From contig NZ_CP047056.1 in assembly GCF_011065405.1 (NCBI RefSeq), positions 1,138,747-1,202,746 on the forward strand: 64,000 nucleotides of DNA, given 5' to 3'. Shown one piece after another: positions 48,571 through 56,847 of this stretch. Each line of letters opens with the position of its first letter. Position 1 is the first letter of the stretch. The notes under the pieces were generated by a model. That model ran no database searches and was not told where the DNA came from. It worked only from the letters and a program-made list of their open reading frames with translations. The position numbers were made by a program, and so were the translations under genes. Source of the DNA: Succinivibrio dextrinosolvens. Lineage in GTDB: Bacteria > Pseudomonadota > Gammaproteobacteria > Enterobacterales > Succinivibrionaceae.

Positions 48571-49006
48571 CATGTTTAAAAACTCCAAATTCAACGGCGA
48601 TATCAGTAAGTGGGATGTATCCATCGTTGAAAATATGTCTGAAATGTTCCTTGAAAGTAAATTTACAGCAGATATAAGCAACTGGAACGTTTGTAATGTT
48701 AGAACAATGGCAAGCATGTTTGAGGACTGTAAAGGCGGTGTGGAAGAAAACAAACTAAAATCAGTAGAGCTAAGCAAATGGAATGTTTCCAGAGTAGTTG
48801 ATTTCTCCAGAATGTTCAAAAATGCAAACTCCGTTTTTGACGTAAGTAAATGGAAAATAGATAGCGCTGTAAACTTCTTTGATACTGGATTAGACTGTAA
48901 TGAAGGATTTGACTTTATCAAAGAACAGTTAAACCAAAAGAAAACAATTGATCTCAATGAGACAGATGAACTTGAGAAACTCAAGGGATACGTTCTAATT
49001 GGGTAA
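48571..49006 (+). pseudogene. BspA-type repeat protein, 3' half (separated by transposon)
   Basis: Continues the interrupted gene in the same frame: FMFKNSKFNGDISKWDVS and three further repeats, ending in a non-repeat tail (DLNETDELEKLKGYVLIG). An internal ATG at 48572 could in principle start a 144-residue fragment, but no ribosome binding site is visible (CAGTAACAAG precedes it). The fragment has no further stops, which with the intact duplication suggests a recent insertion. Confidence 0.85.
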
Positions 49007-49027
49007 CACCAAACAAACTTAACAAAG

Positions 49028-49046
49028 CCCTGGCCAATAACCAGGG
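49028..49046 (+). other. Hairpin between repeat gene and PARG gene
   Basis: CCCTGG (49028-49033) and CCAGGG (49041-49046) with a 7-nt loop, 21 bp after the repeat-protein stop and 16 bp before the PARG start. No T-run follows; ATGAAAGGA after it contains the next gene's ribosome binding site, so it may modulate translation. Confidence 0.5.
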
Positions 49047-49062
49047 ATGAAAGGATACCAAC

Positions 49063-49902
49063 ATGAAGAGTAAAGAAGCAAAACAAAGACAACAGATTTT
49101 CTTAAATACTTTAGATATGATTCGCTCCGACAAAACTCTGTCTGAGGCAGTCGAAGCTTCTATTGAAGATCTGTCTGTCTATGGTGAAAATGAGTATCCC
49201 CGCCTTGCAGATAATATTAAGATCAAAAATACTGTAATTTCCGTTACAGAACACCGCAGCTTTGAAGCTGCAGCACTTATTCATGAGAAAGCACCTGACA
49301 GAAGAATTGCAGTTTTAAACTTTGCAAATGCGTTCTGTGCTGGAGGAGGAGTTAAAGACGGCGCTTCTTCTCAGGAAGAATGTCTTTGTCGTGAATCAAC
49401 CTTATTCCGAGTGCTTGATACGCCTAAAGCATTTAAATATTTCTATAAATATAACCGTTGCAGAGCCGACTACAAAGCACTGGACAATCTGATTTACAGC
49501 CCAGATATTATCGTGTTCAAGGACGATACAGATTTTCCTCAGAACCTACCTGAAGATAAAAGATTTAAGGTTGATGTGATAACCTGCGCTGCCCCTGATT
49601 TAAGAGCTCCTTTTAAAGTAGAATTTCCACGCCAGATACCATATATGTCAGAAGCGGAACAATTTGCTCTGCATGTAAAAAGAGCAGTTCACATTTTAAG
49701 CATTGCTGCTTATAAGGGCGCTGAGTCTCTTGTATTAGGAGCCTTTGGCTGTGGTGTTTTTAATAACAATCCGGAAACAGTAGCAAAAGCTTATAAAACA
49801 GCAATTGAAGTTTTCCCAAAATACTTTGATGAAATAGAATTTGCAGTTTACTGCAGGGATGATAAAACCAACTATCAGGAATTTCTAAAGGTCTTTGGCT
49901 AA
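49063..49902 (+). CDS. Bacterial-type poly(ADP-ribose) glycohydrolase (TIGR02452/DUF2263)
   Basis: Macrodomain-fold hydrolase expected to cleave ADP-ribose polymers or related ADP-ribosyl marks. The 279-residue protein has the PARG signature GGGVKDGASSQEE (G94-G96 to Q104-E105-E106), preceded by VLNFANAFCAGG, and the downstream LGAFGCGVFNNNPETVA loop that binds the diphosphate. Length and motif order match the microbial PARG family exemplified by Thermomonospora curvata PARG. AAAGGATACC precedes the ATG. It follows the interrupted zinc-ribbon/BspA gene on the same strand, possibly as its former operon partner; substrate in this organism unknown. Confidence 0.9.
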   Translation: MKSKEAKQRQQIFLNTLDMIRSDKTLSEAVEASIEDLSVYGENEYPRLADNIKIKNTVISVTEHRSFEAAALIHEKAPDRRIAVLNFANAFCAGGGVKDGASSQEECLCRESTLFRVLDTPKAFKYFYKYNRCRADYKALDNLIYSPDIIVFKDDTDFPQNLPEDKRFKVDVITCAAPDLRAPFKVEFPRQIPYMSEAEQFALHVKRAVHILSIAAYKGAESLVLGAFGCGVFNNNPETVAKAYKTAIEVFPKYFDEIEFAVYCRDDKTNYQEFLKVFG

Positions 49903-49929
49903 GCTGTTTATTAACGGGAAGGTATCAGT

Positions 49930-50172
49930 ATAGATCTAGCTAAGGTATTTAACTTATCTTCATGTCCAAAATGCGGCTGCAGAGAATTCACATCCCATGG
50001 AAGATATCAGACAGTATCACGGGGGTCAGAAGACGATTTAGCTGCTAAAGAAGTGGAGGCTTCAGATGAGCCTTACGCTAAGGTCGTATATATTACGTGC
50101 TGCAACTGCGGTCATGTTGTTAAAGAAGTTTCTGATCAAGCCTTCAGAATGGCGAGATGGACAGAAAACTAA
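49930..50172 (+). CDS. Small zinc-ribbon protein, possible ATA start
   Basis: An 80-codon frame encodes a protein with two paired cysteine motifs, CPKCGC near residue 12 and CCNCGH near residue 57, separated by a polar acidic region, and ending AFRMARWTEN. The composition is typical of a real zinc ribbon and not of a shadow frame. No ATG, GTG or TTG precedes the first cysteine pair in frame. ATA at 49930 lies 7 bases after GGGAAGG, exactly where a start should be, so it is either a rare ATA start or an ATG mutated to ATA and the gene is dying. It follows the PARG gene by 27 bp. Confidence 0.6.
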   Translation: MDLAKVFNLSSCPKCGCREFTSHGRYQTVSRGSEDDLAAKEVEASDEPYAKVVYITCCNCGHVVKEVSDQAFRMARWTEN

Positions 50173-50279
50173 TTAGAAAAGAGACTGTTACATTTATATA
50201 AACAGTTGTTAACACCAATCCATCAATCAATTCATAAAACAGGATTCAGTATATAAATGTAGATTTTAAGGTATGAAGG

Positions 50280-52100
50280 CTATTTCTTCATCGCCATATT
50301 TCCTAATGATTTAACAGTACAGTCTTTACCACCAAAGCCGATGCCTATTCCATACACGTTTCTATAACCTTCTTTAATGTATGGTTCTGCGTACTTCTTT
50401 TTAATAATCTGGTCAATGGCATAATCTGCGCTCTCTGTTAAGGAAGATAAGTCTTTCTTTCCTTTCTTAAATTCAAGCACTGCGGTTGTACGAGTTAATT
50501 TCTTTTTGAGCACCACATCGGGAAAACCATCCCCACTTTCAATCTCCTCATGAAACTCTACTCCTTTAGCAGCACAGGCAAAGCCAAGAATACCAGTCAT
50601 AAACCCGTGATAGTAAAGCTCACTTCCAGAATTTCTCACACTTAAAAAACTAATCAGCATGGAGGATATAAGCTCCTGAGCTTCTTCTGTTCTGTTCTCT
50701 AAAAGCAAATCAACCAATGACATTGCCTGTTTGAACCAGTATGGATTATTTTCTCCGTAAAGAAACTTCTGTTTTGCTCTAAAGCAGGATAAGACTTCCT
50801 GATTTGGAATTCTGATGGTAACCTCACCGGTAAAATCTGAGTCCGCCGTATAAGTAACATAGCCTGTATGCAGCATCAGCGTCATAAAGACATCAAAACT
50901 TACTCTGTTACGAATATCAGGATAAGACGAAAATTCTTCCAAATTGATATTTACACTATCGCCATCGAGCAACAGCTGCATTTTTGAAAGGTTTTCTGCA
51001 TCATGGGCTTCCATATTATTCTGGATAAACAGGTTAATTAGATCATTACCACTGGTGTTAACCCAGAAAGGCTGAGGTTTATCTGTATCGCTATGCAGAG
51101 CTTTATTGCAGTAACAGATTAAGCTCCATGGACAGAAAATATGATTTTTTCCAAATCTGTATCCGTCATACCACTCTTTAACCGAAGCTTTTTTATCTGA
51201 TAAACTACAGTCATCAAGAAGTTTATTTGTCTCATCCTTAGTAAATCCAAAGAATTTTGTATACGGCTCATCACTCAAGCCGTAAGTAGTAAAGTTATTG
51301 GCATCTGTAAAAACACTTTGATGAGCTATTCTCAAACAGCCCGATACTATTCCTTTGTATAGCCATGGATCAGGATTCTGTTTGAAAGTATTACTGCTTA
51401 ATTTTCTTATGATGTTCAGCATATCTTCATAATAAGGATCTTTTGCTACCATTGCTTTCTGTAGTGGAACATCATATTCATCAATAATGACAATAACCTT
51501 TCTGTCAAATTCCTTGTGTAGCATAAAAGCTATTTTAGAGATAAAGCTACTGCAGATAACTATTGCTTTCTGACAGTTTTCAGGATTAGCTAATTCTTCC
51601 TGTTTTGTATTACAGAATTCTAGATTATCAACATAGTTCTGTATGCTACTGTCTGATAATTTATTGCTTTTGGTTAGAAAACTGAATTTTTCGTAGATTT
51701 CGGCAATTTTTAAAATAAGCTGACTTAGGGCATCAGGAAAATTCTCTCCTTCAACTCCTCTAAAAGAGATGCTGATTACAGGAAACTCACCCATGATTTT
51801 TTCTCGAAGTTCTCTGTAATCATCACCTGCTACAGCCAAATTTCTGCCATTATCCACAAAGAGTTTCTGCTGACGTGTCTTATCTCCTGGATTCTGATAA
51901 TTGAGCTCGCAGAACTCTTTGATCATATTAAGATTTAGCGTTTTACCAAATCTGCGAGGGCGAATAAAAAGAGAGTTCTTTACTTCAGAAGTACTTAAGA
52001 AAAGAGTTTTTAAATAGGCAGTCTTATCAACGTAATAAGAATTTCCGTTGATGATTTCTTTAAAATCCTCACTGCCATTATTAAATTTAATATCTTTCAT
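50280..52100 (-). CDS. AAA-ATPase with PD-(D/E)XK nuclease domain (DUF1703 type), paralogue 4
   Basis: The 606-residue protein is a close paralogue of the gene at 10109 over its full length: YYVDKTAYLKTL, Walker A RPRRFGKT (47-54), Walker B VIVIIDEYD (near 207), GIVSGCLRIAHQSVFTDANNF, WYDGYRFGKNH, and a nuclease core ending AVLEFKKGKK. The divergent stretches lie mainly between residues 120 and 200. GAGGATCTT precedes the ATG. It stands alone, convergent with the zinc-ribbon gene, next to the IS1634-like remnant, which fits insertion or exchange in an accessory region. Function unknown. Confidence 0.88.
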   Translation of the reverse strand: MKDIKFNNGSEDFKEIINGNSYYVDKTAYLKTLFLSTSEVKNSLFIRPRRFGKTLNLNMIKEFCELNYQNPGDKTRQQKLFVDNGRNLAVAGDDYRELREKIMGEFPVISISFRGVEGENFPDALSQLILKIAEIYEKFSFLTKSNKLSDSSIQNYVDNLEFCNTKQEELANPENCQKAIVICSSFISKIAFMLHKEFDRKVIVIIDEYDVPLQKAMVAKDPYYEDMLNIIRKLSSNTFKQNPDPWLYKGIVSGCLRIAHQSVFTDANNFTTYGLSDEPYTKFFGFTKDETNKLLDDCSLSDKKASVKEWYDGYRFGKNHIFCPWSLICYCNKALHSDTDKPQPFWVNTSGNDLINLFIQNNMEAHDAENLSKMQLLLDGDSVNINLEEFSSYPDIRNRVSFDVFMTLMLHTGYVTYTADSDFTGEVTIRIPNQEVLSCFRAKQKFLYGENNPYWFKQAMSLVDLLLENRTEEAQELISSMLISFLSVRNSGSELYYHGFMTGILGFACAAKGVEFHEEIESGDGFPDVVLKKKLTRTTAVLEFKKGKKDLSSLTESADYAIDQIIKKKYAEPYIKEGYRNVYGIGIGFGGKDCTVKSLGNMAMKK

Positions 52101-52315
52101 AAGATCCTCGCTTCTGTCATCGAGTTAGATTTTATCACGGATAACAGTAAAGAGAAGAAGGTTTGAGAGCCAGGATTAATCAAATCACAAAATCTAAGCT
52201 AATTATCTAGCATGCAACCGCATATCTATGTTTTATTTCTATGAATTGTATAGTTCATTTTAAAATCAGTTATTTTCAGAGAATATTTGTTGTGAACTAC
52301 ATCGGCTAGATCATC

Positions 52316-52468
52316 CTAAAACCTGGTAAAAATCGAAGAATGCTTTAGGATCATGAAGACGAATTTTACTGTACGCCCTGTTTATGTTAGAAAGAAGAAC
52401 AATATCATTGGACATATCACTCTCTGCATCATTGCTTTAATAATGACAAGAATTCTGGAAATCAAACT
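52316..52468 (+). pseudogene. IS1634-like transposase, C-terminal remnant, left part
   Basis: Translates as VKIEECFRIMK, then TNFTVRPVYVRKKN and GHITLCIIALIMTRILEIKL, the C-terminal catalytic block of IS1634/IS4-type transposases (the E in KIEECFR is the likely third acidic residue). An in-frame stop lies just upstream near 52306 and no N-terminal two thirds are present, so it is a remnant. It breaks off at 52468 where an insertion begins and continues in frame at 54309. An ATG-started 103-codon frame running on to 52664 is an artefact of the junction. Confidence 0.78.
52459..52468 (+). repeat. Target duplication of the ISAs1-type insertion, left copy
   Basis: AAATCAAACT, repeated at 54299-54308. 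Ten bp is within the 8-10 bp range for ISAs1-family elements. Confidence 0.85.
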
Positions 52469-52631
52469 ATGGCGCCAACACGATCAGATCATTATCTCAA
52501 ATCTGTTGAAGCCTGATTTTCAACCAAATCGGCAGGTAATTGTGCCAATTTACAAATTTACAAATCTTTGTCAAAAGCCCTGTTTTATAGTCAGGCACGA
52601 CAAAGTGCCAAGGTTATTCACTAACTTTGGC

Positions 52632-52655
52632 TTTGTTCTTTCAAAATATGATTCA
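52632..52655 (+). repeat. Inner inverted repeat of ISAs1-type element, left
   Basis: 24 bp beginning TTTGTTCTTTCAAAAT and ending GATTCA; pairs with 54181-54204 with one mismatch. Lies 11 bp beyond the transposase stop. Confidence 0.85.
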
Positions 52656-52666
52656 AAGGATTAAAT

Positions 52667-54111
52667 CTAAGTTCGTTTAGCCTTGATTTTATGTCTTCCT
52701 CTAGCAAACTTACCAAGTGGCGTATCATCATTGATACTGGCCTCAAAACCGGTTTCTTTTAGATTGTCAGGAATGTCATTGCCTGTTGGCTCAGCCTCTT
52801 TGTAGACAATGCCGATGAGACCTTCATCGTTCTCAAGCTCTGACATATCCCTGGTAAAGAATGCTTTCATGAACTTGAATCCATAATCATCTTTCTGTGC
52901 AAGCATTCTCAGTGTCTTGAAAGACCATGGTTTATTGTAGTGGTAAGGAATATTGTCCCTGATGTAGCTAAGAATATTGAATGCCATTTTGGTGTAGATT
53001 GTGCTGTTGTTTATATAGTCTCTATTCCTTAATGGCAGCTGATCCTGCTCAAAGACCACATCCAGTACCCAGTGCATTGATTCAACCTTCCATCTCTGGA
53101 GAATGATTTTAAGCATGGTATCGGCAAATTCCTTATCCAGTCCATCTATAACCAGAGAGCTGATATAGAATCTGTCTTCATTCTCAACTATGGTATTAGA
53201 GTTTTTGTAAATTCTTGTGGTTCTTACTCTTATCACAGAATTGACATCAGGCCACTTTTTGCGCATTTCCTTAGAGAGGGCGTACTTGGCATCAAGAATT
53301 GCAATCTCTTTGCCTTCCTTTCTGCCATGAGCCTCAAAGACCATGGTAGATGAAACAGATTCCCCTGGATATTTATCCATATCGTAGAATTGAAATCCGG
53401 TTTTTACGTCATCTATCAGATTACCCTGATTGTCTTTCAGACAAACCAGAAAGTCGGCATTGGCATCAACCACAGCCTTTACAGTATATGGTCTGGTATT
53501 TATGGCATCCCAGGTGAGGATTGCATTTCTCAGATTCAGAGCTTTAATCATATCCAGAATTACTTCTGCCTCATGATTTTCTTGTCTACAGTTCTCTGGG
53601 AGAGAGTAATTCCGTAGGTTGAGGAATGCAGACTAACGATGTCGATGCCAGAATCTTTTCGTGCATCATTACCGTTCTTGCTTGATCTTGTTGCATTGAT
53701 ATTCTGTCCATCTGCTGCTATTACCTCTCTTTCTTTTAAGGGTACTGAACCCAATGGTTTCTCTGAGAGTTCTCTATGATTGGCAAAGTAGTTTGTTAGG
53801 AAGTTTACCGTTTCATTAGTATTAAGAATGCTTACTACTCTTCTTAAGGTCTGCTCTGATGGAACGTCATCATCCAAACCATAGAAACTTTCTTTAAGCC
53901 AAGGCAGCTTTTCTAACCAAAACAGTCTCTGTTCTCTTGCGTCATTACAGTTACATATTCTGGCTAAAATAACTATAGAGCATATGACACTCAGAGGATA
54001 GATAATGCGATCCTGTGCTCGAGGATCAGTTAAATTCAGCTCAACAATTCTCTGAAGAAAGGAAGCATCGTTAATAGTATTGTCAAAAGCATTCTGGTCA
54101 GTTGAAGTCAT
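52667..54111 (-). pseudogene. ISAs1-family transposase, frameshifted
   Basis: The first 183 codons (54111 to 53560) carry the N-terminal ISAs1 region (LEKLPWLKESFYGLDDDVPSEQTLRRV) and VIAADGQNINATR. The frame then ends in a stop and continues in another frame from about 53590 to 52667: VILDMIKALNLRNAILTWDAINTR, FLVCLKDNQGN, and the family's RWKVESMHWVLDVVFEQDQ. Adding one A to the A-run at 53577-53580 (minus strand AAGAAAATC) gives an uninterrupted protein. A simple -1 slippage site is not present, so mutation is more likely than programmed frameshifting. Confidence 0.85.
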
Positions 54112-54180
54112 TTTTATTCTTTCGTATCCGTTACAATTACAGGGAAAGGATATTAATTATTCAACATTAAGTTTGATCCG

Positions 54181-54204
54181 TGAATCACATTTTGAAAGAA
54201 CAAA
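54181..54204 (-). repeat. Inner inverted repeat of ISAs1-type element, right
   Basis: Reverse complement of the left inner repeat apart from one base; 70 bp upstream of the transposase start. Confidence 0.85.
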
Positions 54205-54298
54205 ATCAGTAGGTTAACTAACTGATTAATTTACATTAATTTTTGTAAATTACAAATTTGTAACTATGTGAGCGCCATCATATGGTGTTGACGCCATA

Positions 54299-54308
54299 AA
54301 ATCAAACT
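54299..54308 (+). repeat. Target duplication of the ISAs1-type insertion, right copy
   Basis: AAATCAAACT, identical to 52459-52468. Confidence 0.85.
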
Positions 54309-54693
54309 GGAGAAATGCAATTACCGACTATCATTAAATAAAATTCAGAAAGCTCTGAAGAGTACTGTTACAGCAATCAGTGCAAACGGAACAGACGGTC
54401 TGTTCATCAAGAATAACGCTGTCAGCAATGTATTCACCAAGCAGAATATGCAGAGTCTGTCAGATGAGGAGAAGTTTAGCGATCCAAGAGAACTGGCTGT
54501 CATCCTTTATATAGAAGCACTTAAATACAACAAGACAGATATTGATAAGATAACGGAGGCAGTTAATCTAACCCCACTTCCAAACCTGGCTACCGCATCT
54601 CAGCTATGTGACTGTCTGAAAATCAGAGGTACATACCAGCATCTTATAGGAACTGCTAATTCAGCAATTCAATCCGCCCATTCTAAGAAGTAA
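54309..54693 (+). pseudogene. IS1634-like transposase remnant, right part
   Basis: Continues from 52468 in frame: EKCNYRLSLNKIQKALKS, then a tail of about 100 residues (SANGTDGLFIKNNAVSNVFT and KIRGTYQHLIGTAN) to a stop at 54693. The first segment matches the short helix after the catalytic block in IS1634 transposases. An internal ATG at 54448 starts an 81-codon frame but has no convincing ribosome binding site. Terminal repeats of the old IS1634-like element are not recognisable. Confidence 0.7.
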
Positions 54694-54781
54694 AAAAAAA
54701 TAGCAACAGCTAAATTAAAAAAAGATCATCGCCCGTCCCTGACGGTCTTTTCCATATTTAGGTCAAAAACGCAGGAGTTCG

Positions 54782-54829
54782 GAAGAGACTCTTCGACAGA
54801 GATGAAGCTGCGCAGACTCAGTCTGCGCA
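54782..54829. terminator. Two adjacent palindromes after ATPase paralogue 5
   Basis: GAAGAGACTCTTC (54782-54794) and TGCGCAGACT-C-AGTCTGCGCA (54809-54829) are perfect palindromes 14 bp apart, just beyond the paralogue 5 stop. The second is very stable. There is no T-run on the minus strand, so they may terminate weakly or mark a recombination site. Confidence 0.5.
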
Positions 54830-54836
54830 ATAAAAA

Positions 54837-56615
54837 CTAGTACATCTGACAGTAAACACAATCAGGACCAGCAAAGACCATGGCAAAGGCTTTTACATTT
54901 TTGCCTTTAAAATCCAGAGCTGATTTGTAATTTAAAACCTCAGCTGAAGCATCTTTGATGGCTCTCTTCAGAGATCTTTCACTATTCTTATCAGAAGCCT
55001 CTGTTTTAGTCAGATACTTAAGCTCAATAAGGTAGATACACTCGTTGCTTGTGCCTTTGTTTACAGTTACAACCAAATCTGCAAATCTCTCGCCTACACC
55101 AACGACTCTCAGGGATTTCTGCAGTCTTACCTCAAAATCATCCTTTGAAAGCTCTTCAAGTTTGGCATACAGAACCAGATTTAAGGCTATTTCATTCATA
55201 TGGTATAAGACCTGATTTGACATAATCAGGCTTAAAAACTCTGTGCAGGATGAGGTAAATGAGGATAAATCATCCTTAAGATTCATCATCTCAGAGATAT
55301 CAAGTTTCTGTGATGAGAATACAGCATCTTTTCTGAATCGTAACTTAATGGTACAGTTTGCAAAAAGCTTTGACATGAACTGATTTGGTATTACCAAAGA
55401 CAGGCCGCTATCTAAGGATGAGTTCCGGTTGATGGTCAGATAACCAAGATAATAGAGCATCGATAATAGCTGCTCTCGAGAATACTCTCTTACCTGATTC
55501 AGATTGATATTTTCAGATAGCTTCTGCAGATAAAAAGGTTCTCCCTGAAGATATCTGTCAATGATGGTATCAACAGTTTCTTTATCAGCAAGCCCAAACA
55601 ACTGCTCTAGCTTATATCCATCCTGATCGCAGGCAGGATCAAGATAATCCTCTGGATTTAGTAATGTCTGTTCCTGTCTAACTTTTGTCAGATAATAAAG
55701 ACACATGGAGGAATTGTAGACCGTCTTATCAGCTCTTCTAGAAAAACAGTAGCCGTCATAGACAGGTTTCATTCTCTCAATGATTTCTTTTGTGCTTACA
55801 CCTAACTGTTCTACATCCACAAGCTTTGGAATAAGAATATCCAGTTCATCCTCAGTAAAACCAGCGTACTCATTGAAACAGTCTAAAGATGTAACATTGA
55901 GAGCTATATTAAAACCTGAGGTTAGTGAATCAAGAGAAACTGATGAGACTCCAGTTATGAAGGTCTTGGCAATAGTACTCATTGCCTGATTTTTTATAGC
56001 AGAGTAAAAGGTTTTTAGAAAACCATCCTTACTGGTTATATTCTGAAATAGTTCTAAATCTTTTGATAAAATTTCGTTGGCAAAATTGTCATACTCATCA
56101 ATCATGACATAGAGATTCTGACCGTCAGAATAATCTTTGTAGGCAATTGCAAATTCAGTAAAAAGGGTGGCAGGATCTGTTTTATCCATGTCTGAATAAT
56201 CAAACACAAAATCCTTATATCTGCGCTTAAAGTCCCTTATACCGTCAGTTACAGCTACAAAAAAGCTAGTTAAAAGTTTATTAAGATTTCCTGTTGAAAC
56301 TGCGGAGAAATCAAAATTGATTACATGATAGCTGTTATGAGTTGGGAGATCCTCATCATATATTTTTGAGCCAGAAAACAGCTCCTCATATCTGTCCTGA
56401 TATGAAATGTCGTAATAGCATTTAAGCATACGGACAAAGGTAGATTTGCCAAATCTACGAGGACGCAGGAGAACAGGATATCTACTTGTACCCTTATCAT
56501 CAAGGTATTTAATCATCAGACTTTTATCAACAAAGGCCTGTTCATCCTGACGAAATAAATCAAAAGTTGCCTGTCCATAAGGATTATTAAGTAATTTAAC
56601 TGCACTCTCTGACAT
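54837..56615 (-). CDS. AAA-ATPase with PD-(D/E)XK nuclease domain (DUF1703 type), paralogue 5
   Basis: The most divergent of the five. The 592-residue protein has AFVDKSLMIKYL, Walker A RPRRFGKS (51-58), Walker B LYVMIDEYD (D173, E174), sensor TFITGVSSVSLDS, PVYDGYCFSRRAD, and a C-terminal nuclease core FADLVVTVNKG...IYLIELKYLTK (D and E-x-K present). The spacing between motifs differs from paralogues 1-4, so it represents a separate subfamily. No strong ribosome binding site (TTAAGGAAACAGCTTT). It lies between the IS cluster and trxB. Function unknown. Confidence 0.88.
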   Translation of the reverse strand: MSESAVKLLNNPYGQATFDLFRQDEQAFVDKSLMIKYLDDKGTSRYPVLLRPRRFGKSTFVRMLKCYYDISYQDRYEELFSGSKIYDEDLPTHNSYHVINFDFSAVSTGNLNKLLTSFFVAVTDGIRDFKRRYKDFVFDYSDMDKTDPATLFTEFAIAYKDYSDGQNLYVMIDEYDNFANEILSKDLELFQNITSKDGFLKTFYSAIKNQAMSTIAKTFITGVSSVSLDSLTSGFNIALNVTSLDCFNEYAGFTEDELDILIPKLVDVEQLGVSTKEIIERMKPVYDGYCFSRRADKTVYNSSMCLYYLTKVRQEQTLLNPEDYLDPACDQDGYKLEQLFGLADKETVDTIIDRYLQGEPFYLQKLSENINLNQVREYSREQLLSMLYYLGYLTINRNSSLDSGLSLVIPNQFMSKLFANCTIKLRFRKDAVFSSQKLDISEMMNLKDDLSSFTSSCTEFLSLIMSNQVLYHMNEIALNLVLYAKLEELSKDDFEVRLQKSLRVVGVGERFADLVVTVNKGTSNECIYLIELKYLTKTEASDKNSERSLKRAIKDASAEVLNYKSALDFKGKNVKAFAMVFAGPDCVYCQMY

Positions 56616-56847
56616 AAAGCTGTTTCCTTAAATCTTAGCTGGATTCATTATAGCAGATTAGGATTTTGCTGTTTGTCAATAGAGTAAAGAGTTGCAGGAT
56701 TAGATAGAGAGGATGAAGTTAAAAGGATGTAGAGTTTCTGAATGTATTTTAATTTTTTTTGCGCCTAGCTAGTATGACTCCGTTATCAATCAGGTGATCA
56801 ATAACGTGGTCATACTATTGTATTCGGATCATTTTCTCTGACGACAG

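Larger units (their letters stand above)
52469..54298 (-). mobile_element. ISAs1-type insertion (possibly nested)
   Basis: Outer limits: ATGGCGCCAACAC at 52469-52481 against GTGTTGACGCCAT at 54285-54297, flanked by the 10-bp duplication AAATCAAACT. Removing it plus one duplication restores the IS1634-like frame (LEIKL|EKCNYRLSLN). Inside, at 52632-52655 and 54181-54204, lies a second, 24-bp inverted repeat (starting TTTGTTCTTTCAAAAT, one mismatch) that closely frames the transposase. So either this is one 1.8-kb IS with subterminal repeats, or a 1.57-kb ISAs1 element sits inside a roughly 0.26-kb MITE-like element. No duplication is visible around the inner repeats. The right end has a second, tandem ATGGCGC-type copy. 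Confidence 0.82.

Noticed and set aside
52353..52664. 103-codon frame as an independent gene
   Set aside because: Only its first 38 codons are transposase-like; the rest reads into the inserted element, so it is a junction artefact.
53552..53600. Programmed -1 frameshift in the ISAs1 transposase
   Set aside because: The sequence is AAG AAA ATC without a proper slippery heptamer or stimulatory structure; a lost A in a homopolymer is simpler.
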